From positions 1-64,000 of the forward strand of contig NZ_JAAFZT010000012.1 of assembly GCF_013336795.1 (NCBI RefSeq): 64,000 nt of DNA, written 5' to 3'. The DNA is from Alteripontixanthobacter muriae (GTDB lineage Bacteria; Pseudomonadota; Alphaproteobacteria; Sphingomonadales; Sphingomonadaceae). The position numbers and the translations under genes are program-made. The notes beneath the pieces are model-generated. The model saw nothing but the letters and a program-made list of their open reading frames with translations. It was not told the DNA's origin and searched no databases. Positions 27,097 to 37,549 of this stretch are shown piece by piece; within the stretch, counting starts at the first letter, position 1, and every line of letters begins with the position of its first letter.

Positions 27097-28386
27097 TCAG
27101 AAATATTCCCGCACTGCGCGTGCGACGCGCCCGATCAGCTTCATGCCGGTGTAGCGCGTCGTCTGCGTATCACGGTCGCCCAGCGTACGGATGTCGACCG
27201 GATCTTCCGATGCGTACAGGCAAAGCCCGGCGAGCGTCGAAAAGCCCGGTGCCGAATGGGCTTCTGGCAGGCCGCGAAGGGCAGGTGGCCGGCCGATCCG
27301 CACCGGGCGGCCAAGCGCTCCTTGCGCAAACTCGGCAAAGCCGGCCAGTTCCGCACCGCCGCCAGTCAGCACGACCTGTCCGCCTTTCGCACCTGTGAAC
27401 CCCATGGCCTTGAGGCTGCGCCCGATCTGATCGGTAAGGCCCGACAATTGCTGCGTAACGACCGAGACCAGTTCTGCGCGCGGGATGCGGTTAGCGTCAT
27501 CCGCCCCGCGCGCCATCGCGTTCGCATCGCCGGGCTGCCCGTCGCCCGGGCCATTTACCGACACCATTTCACGGTGATCGGTAGGGCTCGCAATTGCCGA
27601 TCCCGCGACGCATTTCAGCCGTTCGGCCTGTGAGCGGCGGATGCCGAACGCGCTGGCGATCGCATCGGTAATGTCGCCGGAACCTGTCGGTATGGCCGTA
27701 AGTCCCAGCAGCATGCCGCCTGCATGGACCGATACGTTGGTCACCTCTCCGCCGATCTCGATCAGAGCGACGCCCAATTCGCGTTCCTCAGGCGTCAGGC
27801 AGGCGTGCCCGGTCGCGATCGGTGCTGCAACAACGGCTTCCACGCCAAGATGAGCGCTTTGCACCGCTTCCAGCAGATTGCGGACCGGCGCGCCGTCTGC
27901 CAGCATCACGTGAATATCGACGCCCAACCGTTCGGCATGCAGCCCTTTGGGGCTGGCCACGCCATGCACCCCGTCCAGCGTGTAATGAGCGGGCTGCGCA
28001 TGCAGGACCTCGCGGCCGTCGGGCTGGATATTGTCCCGTGCGGCGAGAAGAAGATGCTCGATATCCTCCTCCTCGATCCGCCGCCCACCGATATCGACCT
28101 CGACCTTGGCGATCTGGCTGGCGAGTCCTGCGCCCGAACAGCCGACCCAGACGCTGCTGATGCTGGTTCCGGCATTGCGTTCTGCCCGTTCAACCGCGTC
28201 CCGGATGGCGTGGGTCGCGGCCGCCATGTCGGTGACATAGCCCCTCTTGATCCCTTCGCTGGCACGGTGGCCCGAACCCAGCACCACGAGGTCGCCCGTC
28301 TCCGAGACGCCCATGATCATGGCCGAGATGCGGAAGGAACCGATGTTTACGGCCCCGAAGACCCTGCTGATACGCGGTGTGCCCAT
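27097..28386 (-). CDS. ftsA: Cell division protein FtsA
   Basis: 429 residues of the actin-like FtsA family. It includes the SHS2-region GYVTDMAAATHAIRDAVERAE, the ATP-site GGEVTNVSVHAGG and VVLTGGGAELAGFAEFAQ, and a C-terminal amphipathic membrane helix (KLIGRVARAVREYF). The phosphate-1 loop, normally (D/E)-I-G-T-x-K, reads N14-I-G-S-F-R19, a notable change. FtsA tethers FtsZ filaments to the membrane. Its ATG shares one base with the ftsQ stop (TGATG, 28386), so the two are coupled. Confidence 0.95.
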   Translation of the reverse strand: MGTPRISRVFGAVNIGSFRISAMIMGVSETGDLVVLGSGHRASEGIKRGYVTDMAAATHAIRDAVERAERNAGTSISSVWVGCSGAGLASQIAKVEVDIGGRRIEEEDIEHLLLAARDNIQPDGREVLHAQPAHYTLDGVHGVASPKGLHAERLGVDIHVMLADGAPVRNLLEAVQSAHLGVEAVVAAPIATGHACLTPEERELGVALIEIGGEVTNVSVHAGGMLLGLTAIPTGSGDITDAIASAFGIRRSQAERLKCVAGSAIASPTDHREMVSVNGPGDGQPGDANAMARGADDANRIPRAELVSVVTQQLSGLTDQIGRSLKAMGFTGAKGGQVVLTGGGAELAGFAEFAQGALGRPVRIGRPPALRGLPEAHSAPGFSTLAGLCLYASEDPVDIRTLGDRDTQTTRYTGMKLIGRVARAVREYF

Positions 28387-29294
28387 CAGGGATTTTCCCG
28401 GCTTTCGAGCATTTCTTTCGCCCTGCCGGGTATGCGGCCATAGATGCGGTCGGGCACGCGCATGTCAAACGTGGCGATCTGCCCGCCCAGGAACCGGCGT
28501 GTCCCGTCCATGCGGGCGAAGGAGATCAGCGCCTTCGACGAAGCGTCTTCCCCCTGCGGCAGAGCCAGCACCTGGTTGGTCGAGAAGGTCAGGTTCCAGC
28601 GCCGGTTGCCGATCCATTCGGCATGGCTGACGCGCGATTTCAATGCAGGTGCGGCATTGAGCAGATCCGTCAGCGGGCCCACCTGCCGCTGGGCACCGGG
28701 GCCGGAAATGACCAGCATGCCCTTGCTCTGTTCGGCAGAGATCGATTCCAGCTCCGCCCCAGTCGGATCAATCAGCATCATCCGGTCCGCCCGGGCAAGC
28801 ACCGCATGCGGCTTGCGTTCGACGATATCCACCACCAGCGTATCGGGAAGCTGCCGCGAGATGCGGGCATCCTTTACCCAGCTGAGATCGAGCATCTGAA
28901 GGCGCACGGCATCGAGGTCGACGAGCGGCATCGGCCGGTCGCGCTCGCCCAGCGCGCGCTCATAGACCTTGAGTTCATTCATGCGATCGACGCCGCTGAC
29001 CTGCACGCGGCGCACCTCGAACCCCGCATCCCCCGCCACGCGGGCAATCTGCTGCGTCGCCATGGCGGGCACACCGGCGAGGTTGGCCACGAACCAGGCA
29101 AGCGCCACGGCCGCGCCGAGGATCACGGCAAGGAAAACGCGGTGCAGCTGGTCTTCGGTGAAGGGCAGCACCTGCATCACGGCGTCCATCGCACTGCCGG
29201 TCGTCGCCTTGGCGCGGCGTGCATTGGCGGCGCGGCTGGATGCCGCAGCGGCGCGCCTGACCCCCTTGCCCTTGCGCTTGATGCGTTCAGCCAT
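28386..29294 (-). CDS. ftsQ: Cell division protein FtsQ
   Basis: 302 residues from ATG 29294 (MAERIKRKGKG), 8 bases inside the end of ddl; ATG 29312 is also possible. The order is a basic cytoplasmic N-terminus, one transmembrane helix (FLAVILGAAVALAWFVANLAG), a POTRA domain beginning VRRVQVSGVDRMNELKVYERAL, and the beta domain with WVKDARISRQLPDTLVVDIVERKPHAVL. FtsQ links early and late division proteins in the periplasm through FtsB/FtsL. Frame extension beyond 29312 is shadow of ddl. Confidence 0.94.
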   Translation of the reverse strand: MAERIKRKGKGVRRAAAASSRAANARRAKATTGSAMDAVMQVLPFTEDQLHRVFLAVILGAAVALAWFVANLAGVPAMATQQIARVAGDAGFEVRRVQVSGVDRMNELKVYERALGERDRPMPLVDLDAVRLQMLDLSWVKDARISRQLPDTLVVDIVERKPHAVLARADRMMLIDPTGAELESISAEQSKGMLVISGPGAQRQVGPLTDLLNAAPALKSRVSHAEWIGNRRWNLTFSTNQVLALPQGEDASSKALISFARMDGTRRFLGGQIATFDMRVPDRIYGRIPGRAKEMLESRENP

Positions 29295-30267
29295 CGCGGC
29301 GGCCTTCGCCATCTCTCGCGGAATGGAACCGCAGCGCTTCGGCGACGATCGCCTCAACCAGATCGGCATAGCTCATGCCGCAGAGCAGCGCCTGTTCCGG
29401 CACGAGGCTGAGCGGTGTCATGCCGGGCTGAGTATTTGTTTCCAGCACGAACAGACCGTCCTCGCCCTGTTCGTCATCCCATCGGAAATCGGTGCGGCTG
29501 GTGCCCCGGCAACCCAGCAGCCGGTGCGCCTGGGTGGCATATTGCAGGCACAAAGCCGTGATCTCGTCTGGCAGCTGGGCGGGGCAGACATGTTCGGTCA
29601 TGCCATCGGTGTATTTGGCGGCGAAGTCGTAGAAACCCGCCTTCGGCTTCAATTCCGTGACGGCCAGCGCGCGCGGACCATCCGGGCCGTCGATGACGGC
29701 AGTCGTCAATTCGCGGCCTCTTATGAAGGGTTCGGCAAGCAGGGTCTCGAACTGCTGCCAAGGCCCTTCGGCATCGCTGGGGATCGGATCAGGATAGCGC
29801 CCGTCATCGGTCACGATAGCGACGCCGACGCTGGAACCTTCGTTGACGGGCTTCAGCACATAGGGACGCGGCAGCGGGTCGGAGTCGTGCAAATCGGCAC
29901 TTTTGACCACGCGGCCACCCGGCATCGGAACGCCGTGGGGGACCAGCGCCTGCTTGGTCAGTTCCTTGTCGATCGCGATCACCGATGTCGCGAGCCCCGA
30001 ATGGGTATAGGGAATGCCCATCAAGTCGAGCATGCCCTGCACCGTACCGTCTTCTCCGGGAACGCCGTGCAATGCATTGAAGACGACATCCGGCGATGCT
30101 TCGGCGATCCGGGCGGCAACGTCGCGGCCCATGTCGAGGCGGGTGACGCGATGGCCGCGTTCTTCCAGCGCGTCGGCCACGCCATTGCCGCTCATCAGCG
30201 ACACTTCGCGCTCGTTCGCCCAGCCGCCCATCAGGACGCAGACATGCTGCTTCGCGAGTGTCGTCAT
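29287..30267 (-). CDS. ddl: D-alanine--D-alanine ligase
   Basis: 326 residues. The ATP-grasp ligase shows LMGGWANEREVSLMSG at the N-terminus, HGVPGEDGTVQGMLDLMGIPYTHSG, YVLKPVNEGSSVGVAIV (ATP lysine and glycine loop) and the metal and substrate block RTDFRWDDEQ..VLETNTQPGMT. It makes the D-Ala-D-Ala dipeptide used by MurF, encoded in the same cluster. It lies between murB (25-base gap) and ftsQ (8-base overlap). Confidence 0.96.
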   Translation of the reverse strand: MTTLAKQHVCVLMGGWANEREVSLMSGNGVADALEERGHRVTRLDMGRDVAARIAEASPDVVFNALHGVPGEDGTVQGMLDLMGIPYTHSGLATSVIAIDKELTKQALVPHGVPMPGGRVVKSADLHDSDPLPRPYVLKPVNEGSSVGVAIVTDDGRYPDPIPSDAEGPWQQFETLLAEPFIRGRELTTAVIDGPDGPRALAVTELKPKAGFYDFAAKYTDGMTEHVCPAQLPDEITALCLQYATQAHRLLGCRGTSRTDFRWDDEQGEDGLFVLETNTQPGMTPLSLVPEQALLCGMSYADLVEAIVAEALRFHSARDGEGRRDG

Positions 30268-30292
30268 GATGAAAGTTCCATGCCTGTCATGT

Positions 30293-31219
30293 TCAGGGCC
30301 GTCCCACCCGCTGGATTTCCCATTCGAGCGCGACGCCCAGTTTTTCGCGAACCTGATTGCGCACCGATTCGCCGAGGCCTTCTATATCGCTGCTGCTCGC
30401 ATTGCCTGTGTTGATCAGGAAATTCGCATGTTTTTCGCTGACCTGTGCGCCGCCCAGAGTAAGACCGCGGCAGCCAGCCTTGTCCACCATCTGCCATGCC
30501 TTGCCCTCGGGCGGGTTCTTGAAGGTCGAGCCACCTGTCTTGGTGCGTAGCGGCTGGCTTTCCTCCCGCGCCTGCGCGATACGGTCCATCTCGGCACCGA
30601 TCTCCTCCGGATCGCCAGGATGGCCGCGGAAGCGTGCCGCCGTGATGATTGCCCCCTCAGGCAGAGCGGAGTGCCGGTAGGAATAGCGCAGATCGTCCGC
30701 AGGCAGCGTGTGGCACTCCCCCTCCGGCATGACGACATCGCAATCCACGAGAATATCTGCCACTTCGCGGCCATAGGCACCGCCGTTCATGCGCACGAAG
30801 CCACCGACCGTCCCCGGAATGCCGCGCAGGAATTCCAGGCCGGCCACGCCCGCGTCACGCGCATTGGATGCGACAAGGATGCCGGCCGCTCCGCCCCCGC
30901 AACTGACCATGCATTCTTCGCCTACTTCCACCTGCGCGAAAGGTTTGCCAAGGCGGACGACCACGCCCGGAACGCCGCCGTCGCGGATGATGAGGTTGGA
31001 CCCCAGCCCCAAAGCCATGACCGGCAGTTGCCCTTCCAGCCGGGTGAGGAACAGGCGCAAATCGTCCACGTCTGCAGGTTCGAACAGCCAGTCCGCCGAT
31101 CCGCCGGACTTGAACCAGACCAGCTTGGCGAGCGGCGCGTTCGGGGTCAGTTCTCCTTTGATCCCATTCATCCAGACCGGCGGTTCGGGTTGGCGGTCAT
31201 CCTGCATCGGCCGGCTCAT
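30293..31219 (-). CDS. murB: UDP-N-acetylenolpyruvoylglucosamine reductase
   Basis: 308 residues of the FAD-dependent type I/II MurB family. The FAD-binding domain carries [16 protein letters not shown] and [20 protein letters not shown]. The C-terminal part has [42 protein letters not shown]. It reduces the enolpyruvyl group to lactate to give UDP-MurNAc. Its ATG overlaps the murC stop (ATGA, 31216-31219). Confidence 0.96.
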   Translation of the reverse strand: MSRPMQDDRQPEPPVWMNGIKGELTPNAPLAKLVWFKSGGSADWLFEPADVDDLRLFLTRLEGQLPVMALGLGSNLIIRDGGVPGVVVRLGKPFAQVEVGEECMVSCGGGAAGILVASNARDAGVAGLEFLRGIPGTVGGFVRMNGGAYGREVADILVDCDVVMPEGECHTLPADDLRYSYRHSALPEGAIITAARFRGHPGDPEEIGAEMDRIAQAREESQPLRTKTGGSTFKNPPEGKAWQMVDKAGCRGLTLGGAQVSEKHANFLINTGNASSSDIEGLGESVRNQVREKLGVALEWEIQRVGRP

Positions 31220-32649
31220 GCCTGGTGCCTTTGGATGGCGTCGGCAAGTTCGGCCGCCCAGCGAGTAATGTCCCCGGCACCGAGGCAGACAACGATATCG
31301 CCGCCCTGCACCGTTTCGGCAAGGCTTGCAGCCAGTTCATCCATTTCTTCGATGGTGCGCGCCATACGGTGTCCGCGGTCCTTCAGGCCGGACACGAGCG
31401 CTTCGGCGCTGACACCTTCGACCGGATCTTCCCCGGCGGCATAGACAGGTGTGACATAGACGATGTCGGCATCATTGAACGCCGTCTGGAAGTCGTCCAT
31501 CAGATCGCCGAGGCGCGAATAGCGATGCGGCTGCATTACCGCGATTACGCGGCCCGGCGTCCGGCCCGATGCAGCAGCCTCTCGCGCAGCGGATAGCACG
31601 GCGCGTATTTCCACCGGGTGGTGGGCATAATCATCGATAATGACAGCCTTGCTGCTGTCGGCCGCAACTTCCCCTACTTTTGTGAAGCGCCGCTTCACGC
31701 CGTCGAATTGCCCGAAACCATTGCAGATGATGTCGGTGCCGCAGCCCATCTCCAGCGCCACAGCCACCGCCGCCAGGGCGTTCTGCACATTATGCCTGCC
31801 CGGCATCGGCAAGCGGATGTTCTCGATACGGCGCAGCGAGCCGTCCCTTTCGCGCAACACGGCGTCGAAGATGTTGCCGGCATCGTCCGGACGGATGTTC
31901 TCGCCCCGCAGATCCGCCTGCGCTGAAAACCCGTAGGTAATCACGCGTCGGTCCCGGATCTTGGGGATGATGTTCTGCACCTCGGGATGATCGATGCACA
32001 GGATCGCCGCGCCGTAGAACGGTACATTTTCGATGAATTCGACGAATGCGTCCTTCACGGTATCGAAATCACCATAGTGGTCGAGATGCTCGGGATCGAT
32101 ATTGGTGACCACGGCGATCTGCCCATCCAGGCGGAGAAAACTGCCATCGCTCTCATCCGCCTCGACTACCATCCACTCGCTGTCGCCAAGGCGAGCGTTG
32201 GAGCCATATTGGTTGATGATCCCGCCGTTGATGACCGTCGGATCAATACCTCCGGCATCAAGCAGCGCCGCGATCATGCTGGTGGTTGTCGTCTTCCCAT
32301 GTGTGCCTGCCACCGCAACCGTGCGCTTCAGCCGCATCAGTTCGGCAAGCATTTCGGCCCGGCGGACTACGGGAATGCGGTTTTCGAGCGCTGCCACGAC
32401 TTCGGGGTTGGTCCGCTTCACCGCGGTAGAGGTCACGATGACGGCCGCATCGGCGACGTTCTCAGGCGCATGCCCAATAGAAACCCTTACTCCGCGCGCG
32501 CGCAGGCGCTCGACGCTCGGCCCTTCCGAAATGTCGGAGCCCTGGATGCTGTAACCGAGGTTATGCATGACCTCGGCAATGCCGGACATGCCGATGCCGC
32601 CGATCCCGACGAAATGTATCGTGCCGATGTCGGCTGCGACGCCTTTCAC
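31216..32649 (-). CDS. murC: UDP-N-acetylmuramate--L-alanine ligase
   Basis: 477 residues. The nucleotide-binding [23 protein letters not shown], the P-loop [18 protein letters not shown] and [14 protein letters not shown] are the MurC signatures; the C-terminal domain has [20 protein letters not shown]. It adds L-Ala to UDP-MurNAc. Overlaps of four bases with both murB and murG. Confidence 0.97.
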   Translation of the reverse strand: MKGVAADIGTIHFVGIGGIGMSGIAEVMHNLGYSIQGSDISEGPSVERLRARGVRVSIGHAPENVADAAVIVTSTAVKRTNPEVVAALENRIPVVRRAEMLAELMRLKRTVAVAGTHGKTTTTSMIAALLDAGGIDPTVINGGIINQYGSNARLGDSEWMVVEADESDGSFLRLDGQIAVVTNIDPEHLDHYGDFDTVKDAFVEFIENVPFYGAAILCIDHPEVQNIIPKIRDRRVITYGFSAQADLRGENIRPDDAGNIFDAVLRERDGSLRRIENIRLPMPGRHNVQNALAAVAVALEMGCGTDIICNGFGQFDGVKRRFTKVGEVAADSSKAVIIDDYAHHPVEIRAVLSAAREAAASGRTPGRVIAVMQPHRYSRLGDLMDDFQTAFNDADIVYVTPVYAAGEDPVEGVSAEALVSGLKDRGHRMARTIEEMDELAASLAETVQGGDIVVCLGAGDITRWAAELADAIQRHQA

Positions 32650-33845
32650 GATCCGGCCCCCTGCCGTGCTGTATCAGCCCGTCGTTTCGCGCCTTGCGCC
32701 TGACCGGGCTTTACGCGGATCACGTCCATCATGTCGGCTCCGCCAAAGCTTTCCACCAGATCGGCCAGATCCTCCGTCGCCTCGGGACGTCCGCAGTTCC
32801 AGGCGCCATGCGCGGCTGTCGCCAGGCTTTCGGGATAATGCGCCAGTGCGTTGATCTGCTTCGCCAGTTCTTTCGCCGTAAAGCGCTGCTGGCGGATCGC
32901 CCGCGCGCCGCCCTTCGACACCATCTCGCGCGTGTTCGCAGCCTGGTGATCGTCGGTGGCGATCGGCAGCGGGATGAGTATCGCAGGTCGGCCCACCGCT
33001 GTCAGTTCCGCAATCGTTGAAGCGCCCGCCCGTCCGATAAAGATGTGGGTGTCGGCCAGTCTTGCCTGCATATCTTCAAAATAGGTGCCCAGCTCGGCGG
33101 GTATGTCGTGGGCGAGATAGCGTTCGCGAACGGCTCCGATGTCTTCCGGACGGCATTGCTGCGTAACCTGCAGCCTCGCGCGCAAGGCGGGCGCCAGCAT
33201 GGCCAGCCCGTCGGGAACCACCTCCGAAAGAATGCGCGCGCCTTGGCTGCCGCCCGTCACCAGCACCCGCAACGGGCTGTCCTGCGTGAAAGCGGGATAG
33301 GGTTCGTCCCGCAGGGCCAGAACCTCGGCGCGGACCGGATTGCCGACGAGATGCGCCTTGCCTGCGTGCCCAGGCTTCAGGCGCTCGATTTCGGGATAGG
33401 CAGTGGCGATCGCGGCGACCTTGCCGGCAAAGAGCCGATTTACACGCCCCAGAACGGCATTCTGTTCATGCACGATGCTGGGTATGCCGGCCTTTTCCGC
33501 GGCGAGCAGCGCGGGCAGGGATGGATATCCGCCGAAGCCAACGACGGCGCTCGGCTGAAAGGTTTCGAACAGTCGTAGCGCCATGTTCCGTCCCTGCATC
33601 ACCGAGCGTGCGCCGCGCAGCCACTGCAGCGGGTTCTTGCCGAAACGGCCGGCTGGCAGCACATGAGCAGGCAGGAAATCGGGTTTGCCGGGAATCTCGG
33701 CGCCCCTGCTGTCGGTAATCAACGCGACATGGTGGCCGCGCGCCTCCAGTTCCGCAGCCAAGGCGAAAGCAGGCAGCAGGTGCCCGCCCGTACCACCGGC
33801 GGCAAGAACGAAATGGCGATTCGAACCGGGTAGCTGGCCGGTCAT
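32646..33845 (-). CDS. murG: UDP-GlcNAc transferase MurG
   Basis: 399 residues of a GT28/GT-B glycosyltransferase. The N-terminal donor-acceptor loop [17 protein letters not shown], the middle [18 protein letters not shown] and the C-terminal [32 protein letters not shown] are diagnostic. It converts lipid I to lipid II at the inner membrane face. A longer Ala/Lys-rich C-terminal tail is present. Coupled by ATGA to ftsW upstream and murC downstream. Confidence 0.96.
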   Translation of the reverse strand: MTGQLPGSNRHFVLAAGGTGGHLLPAFALAAELEARGHHVALITDSRGAEIPGKPDFLPAHVLPAGRFGKNPLQWLRGARSVMQGRNMALRLFETFQPSAVVGFGGYPSLPALLAAEKAGIPSIVHEQNAVLGRVNRLFAGKVAAIATAYPEIERLKPGHAGKAHLVGNPVRAEVLALRDEPYPAFTQDSPLRVLVTGGSQGARILSEVVPDGLAMLAPALRARLQVTQQCRPEDIGAVRERYLAHDIPAELGTYFEDMQARLADTHIFIGRAGASTIAELTAVGRPAILIPLPIATDDHQAANTREMVSKGGARAIRQQRFTAKELAKQINALAHYPESLATAAHGAWNCGRPEATEDLADLVESFGGADMMDVIRVKPGQAQGAKRRADTARQGAGS

Positions 33846-35080
33846 GTCCGTGGCCCTCCGCTGGCCGATCTACGGGTCATCAGCGCGCCCAGCCCCGGCG
33901 TATCGCGCCTCAGAAAGGGATTGCGCCTCGTGATGGCCAGGAGCAGGCCGACGCCCAGACATACCGCGATAGTGGACGATCCGCCATAGCTTACCAGCGG
34001 CAAGGTCATGCCCTTGGACGGGAAAAGCTGCAAATTCACCAGCATGTTGATGAAGGCCTGGCCGCCGACCTGCGCGGCAAGGCCAGCAGCGGCAAGAACG
34101 GTGAACAGATCCTCTTCATCCACGAGGCGCGTCAGCACGCGAAAGATGATGGCGAGATACAGGATCACGATAATCGCGCAGACGATCAGCCCGAATTCTT
34201 CGCCGATGACGGAGAAAATATAGTCGGTGTGCGCTTCCGGCAGGTTCATCTTCCGGACCCCAAGCCAGAAGCCGCTGCCGGTCCAGCCCCCCGCAAGCAG
34301 GGTGCGTTCCGCCAGATCGACCTGGTCGAATGCGGTTCCGCCGCCGAGGAAATCGTCGATGCGATGCCTCGCATTGTCGTAAAGGAAGTAGGTCGCCGTC
34401 AAGGCTGCGGCGCCTGCTGCCGAAAGTACGCCGATCAGGCTGAGCGACACGCCCGATAACAGGAGCATCACGAACCACACCCCGGCGAACAGCATCGTGT
34501 CGCCAAGGTTGGGCTGCATCATCAACAAGCCGCCGACCACGCCCATGAGGCCGCTGATGACCCACATGACCGGCAGGTTCCGGTCCTTTAGCTGCCACGA
34601 CAGGATCCAGGCGAGTGCAATCGCGAATGCCGGTTTCAGGAATTCGGATGGCTGGAACCCGACGCCCAGATTGATCCAGCGCCGCGCGCCGTTCACTTCC
34701 GTTCCAATGAAGGGAACCAGCACCAGCAGGGCAATCATCGCTCCGGCAAGAACGATGCCGAGCCGCCGGGCCGCGCAACGCGACAGCATGGATGCGCCGA
34801 TCATCACGGCGAGGCCGAGCAGTTGCCAGCGCAGATGCGCCCAGTAGAAGAACAGATCTGGCAGCGTGGTGTCCGATGTGGATAGGCGCCGGGCACTGGC
34901 GGGCGAAGCCGCAGCCACTGCCGCCGTTCCGATGACCATCAGAATGAGAACGAGGGCGAGCAGCACCCTGTCGATCTCGCGCCACCAGATCCGCATCGCA
35001 TTGCGCCTGGATGTTCGGTGTGTATGCCTCGCCGCGCTGCGATCCGAACTGCGGGGCATGTAGGGTTGAACGATGCTCAT
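33842..35080 (-). CDS. ftsW: Peptidoglycan glycosyltransferase FtsW
   Basis: 412 residues of the SEDS family with about ten membrane helices. Conserved parts are VNGARRWINLGVGFQPSEFLKPAFAIALAW, the periplasmic AHTDYIFSVIGEEFGLIV and the late KGMTLPLVSYGGSST. It polymerises lipid II with FtsI, encoded six genes upstream in transcription order. The start ATG 35080 overlaps the murD stop. The preceding 28 residues are basic and poorly conserved, and an internal ATG (34996, MRIWWREIDR) could also be used. Confidence 0.95.
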   Translation of the reverse strand: MSIVQPYMPRSSDRSAARHTHRTSRRNAMRIWWREIDRVLLALVLILMVIGTAAVAAASPASARRLSTSDTTLPDLFFYWAHLRWQLLGLAVMIGASMLSRCAARRLGIVLAGAMIALLVLVPFIGTEVNGARRWINLGVGFQPSEFLKPAFAIALAWILSWQLKDRNLPVMWVISGLMGVVGGLLMMQPNLGDTMLFAGVWFVMLLLSGVSLSLIGVLSAAGAAALTATYFLYDNARHRIDDFLGGGTAFDQVDLAERTLLAGGWTGSGFWLGVRKMNLPEAHTDYIFSVIGEEFGLIVCAIIVILYLAIIFRVLTRLVDEEDLFTVLAAAGLAAQVGGQAFINMLVNLQLFPSKGMTLPLVSYGGSSTIAVCLGVGLLLAITRRNPFLRRDTPGLGALMTRRSASGGPRT

Positions 35081-36471
35081 TGGTTTCGCACTTCCAAGCC
35101 AGAGATGCTGGCGCTGCCCGCTTCCAGCTTGTTGCCGGTCAGCACTTCGACCACCGTTCGAAAATGGTCGCCGCGCTTTTCATAGTCGCGGAACTGGTCG
35201 AAACTGGCGCAAGCGGGAGAGAGCAGGATGACATCTCCTGCCCGCGCCGATCCCAGCGCGCGGCGGGTCGCCTCGCAGATCATCTCCGACGGTTCGACCG
35301 GAACACTACCCTGCAGCAATTCTGCAAAGCGCGGGCCGCTTTCCCCGACAGTATAGGCGCAGGCGACATTGGCAAGGTATTGCGCGCATTCCCCAAGGCC
35401 GTCTTCCTTCGGAAGCCCGCCAACGATCCAGTGTATGCGCGGCGTGCCGCCGTGGATTGCCTCGTCCGGAGGGAAGGCGGCCAGCGCCGGGGCCGCAGAG
35501 GCCGGGTTGGTCGCTTTGCTGTCGTTTACGAACAGGATGCCGCGATATTCGCCGAGCCGTTCCATCCGGTGCGCAAGGCCACCGAAACTTACGAGAGCCG
35601 GTGCCCACTCGACCTCCTGCACTCCGAGTTCGGTGACGATGGCGATGGCTGCCGCTGCATTCTCGAGATTGTGCGGTCCCTGCAGCGAAGGCCAAAGGTG
35701 CTGCCGCTCAGAATATCGGGCGGTGTCGATCGATCGCACCCGGTCGGCTCCGCGCCGGTCTTGCGCCGCATCCCTGAAGGCGCGGGTCAGCGGATCGCCG
35801 GTTCCAAAGATCGCGAGCTGGCCCGAACCCTGCATCGCGAACAACCGGCTCTTGGCGAAGGCATAAGCTTCCAGCCCGTCATACCGGTCGAGATGGTCGG
35901 GCGAGATATTCAGCAGAGCAGCAACTTCGCAGGCGAGCGAGCGCGTGAGATCGATCTGGTAGCTGGACAGTTCCATCACATAGACCCCCACACCACTCTT
36001 GTTCGGCTCGAGCGGGTCTGCCGCGAGAATCGGCAGGCCGATATTGCCGCCCATGCGAACCGGCCTTCCGGCCTCTCGCAGGATGTGTGTGACAAGTCCG
36101 GTCGTCGTCGATTTGCCATTGGTGCCGGTAATCCCCACCACCTGATGCGGCGGCAATTCCGCACGGGCCTGTGCGAACAGTTCGATGTCGCCGATGATCG
36201 GCACGCCGAATTGCCGCGCCCGGTCTGCTATGGGATGCGAATTGAGAGGGACGCCCGGCGATACCACAATCGCATCAAAGCCGGTCAGATCGCAGGTGAG
36301 CGGGTCCGCGACCTGCGCCCGGCCGGTGAAGGCTTCGCGCGGTTCGTCCTGCCGGTCCCAGACGGTGACCTTCGCGCCGCTGGCGATGAGGCTTTCCGCC
36401 GCCGCCGCGCCGGACCGTGCGAGGCCGAGTACCGCGTAACTTCTGCCAGCGAATACGGCGGAGGTGATCAT
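35077..36471 (-). CDS. murD: UDP-N-acetylmuramoylalanine--D-glutamate ligase
   Basis: 464 residues. The N-terminal Rossmann part has VLGLARSGAAAAESLIASGA, the P-loop VVGITGTNGKSTTTGLVTHIL and the C-terminal block ATNPASAAPALAAF together with ILLSPACASFDQFRDYEKRGDHF, typical of MurD. It adds D-Glu to UDP-MurNAc-L-Ala. A 7-base gap separates it from mraY; its end overlaps ftsW. Confidence 0.96.
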   Translation of the reverse strand: MITSAVFAGRSYAVLGLARSGAAAAESLIASGAKVTVWDRQDEPREAFTGRAQVADPLTCDLTGFDAIVVSPGVPLNSHPIADRARQFGVPIIGDIELFAQARAELPPHQVVGITGTNGKSTTTGLVTHILREAGRPVRMGGNIGLPILAADPLEPNKSGVGVYVMELSSYQIDLTRSLACEVAALLNISPDHLDRYDGLEAYAFAKSRLFAMQGSGQLAIFGTGDPLTRAFRDAAQDRRGADRVRSIDTARYSERQHLWPSLQGPHNLENAAAAIAIVTELGVQEVEWAPALVSFGGLAHRMERLGEYRGILFVNDSKATNPASAAPALAAFPPDEAIHGGTPRIHWIVGGLPKEDGLGECAQYLANVACAYTVGESGPRFAELLQGSVPVEPSEMICEATRRALGSARAGDVILLSPACASFDQFRDYEKRGDHFRTVVEVLTGNKLEAGSASISGLEVRNQ

Positions 36472-36478
36472 CGCCCGC

Positions 36479-37549
36479 TCACCGCAGCTTCAGCGTTGCC
36501 AGACCCATGAGCGCGAGCACGATGGAGATGATCCAGAACCGGATGACGACGGTCGATTCCTTCCAGCCCAATTGCTCGAAATGGTGGTGGATGGGTGCCA
36601 TGAGGAAGATACGCCGACCGGTTCGCTTGAACCAGAACACCTGGATGATCACCGACAGCGCCTCGATCACGAACAGCCCGCCGACGATCCCCAGCACGAT
36701 TTCGTGGTGACTTGCAACCGCGATCGCGCCGAGCGCTCCGCCCAGCGCCAGGCTGCCGGTGTCGCCCATGAAAACGGCGGCAGGCGGCGCATTGAACCAG
36801 AGGAAGGCGAGGCCCGCACCCATGATGGCGGCACAGAAGATCGCGAGCTCCCCCGCGCCCGGCACATGCGGGATGCCGAGGTAGCTGGAGTAATCGACGC
36901 GCCCGACAAGGTAGCAGATGATGGCGAAGGTACCGGCCGCAATGATGACCGGCATCGTCGCCAACCCGTCCAGCCCATCGGTCAGGTTGACCGCATTGCC
37001 CGCGCCCACGATGACGAAGGCAGCGAACACGTAATAGATAAAGCCCATTTCTACTCCAAGGTTGGAGAAGAAGGGGACATACAGGAACGTGTTGATCTGG
37101 CTGACGATGATCCACGATGCGACACCCGCAACCGCGAACTCCAGCAGCAGCCGCACCCGGCCCGACACCCCGCGGTGGCTCTTCTTCGTGATCTTATCGT
37201 AATCGTCGATGAAGCCGATCAGGCCAAAGCCGACAGTGACGGCGAGGCAGGCCCAGATGAAGGGATTGCGCAGATCCATCCAGATGATCAGCGACAGCAT
37301 AAGCGAAACCAGCATCATCAGCCCGCCCATCGTCGGCGTGCCGACCTTGGCAAGATGGCTTTGCGGTCCGTCCGCACGGATGGGCTGGCCCTTGCCCTGG
37401 CGGACGCGCAGCATCAGGATGAAGCGCGGTCCGATGATGAGGCCAATGAACAGTGCGGTGACCAGCGTCGCCCCTGCGCGTGCGGTCTGATATCTGACGA
37501 GGTTGAAGACCCCCTCGAAGTTCATCCATTCGGCAAGCAGATAAAGCAT
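36479..37549 (-). CDS. mraY: Phospho-MurNAc-pentapeptide transferase
   Basis: 356 residues, about ten membrane helices. The signatures are [56 protein letters not shown] and [26 protein letters not shown]. It transfers phospho-MurNAc-pentapeptide to undecaprenyl phosphate, making lipid I. Its ATG directly abuts the murF stop (37549/37550). Confidence 0.97.
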   Translation of the reverse strand: MLYLLAEWMNFEGVFNLVRYQTARAGATLVTALFIGLIIGPRFILMLRVRQGKGQPIRADGPQSHLAKVGTPTMGGLMMLVSLMLSLIIWMDLRNPFIWACLAVTVGFGLIGFIDDYDKITKKSHRGVSGRVRLLLEFAVAGVASWIIVSQINTFLYVPFFSNLGVEMGFIYYVFAAFVIVGAGNAVNLTDGLDGLATMPVIIAAGTFAIICYLVGRVDYSSYLGIPHVPGAGELAIFCAAIMGAGLAFLWFNAPPAAVFMGDTGSLALGGALGAIAVASHHEIVLGIVGGLFVIEALSVIIQVFWFKRTGRRIFLMAPIHHHFEQLGWKESTVVIRFWIISIVLALMGLATLKLR

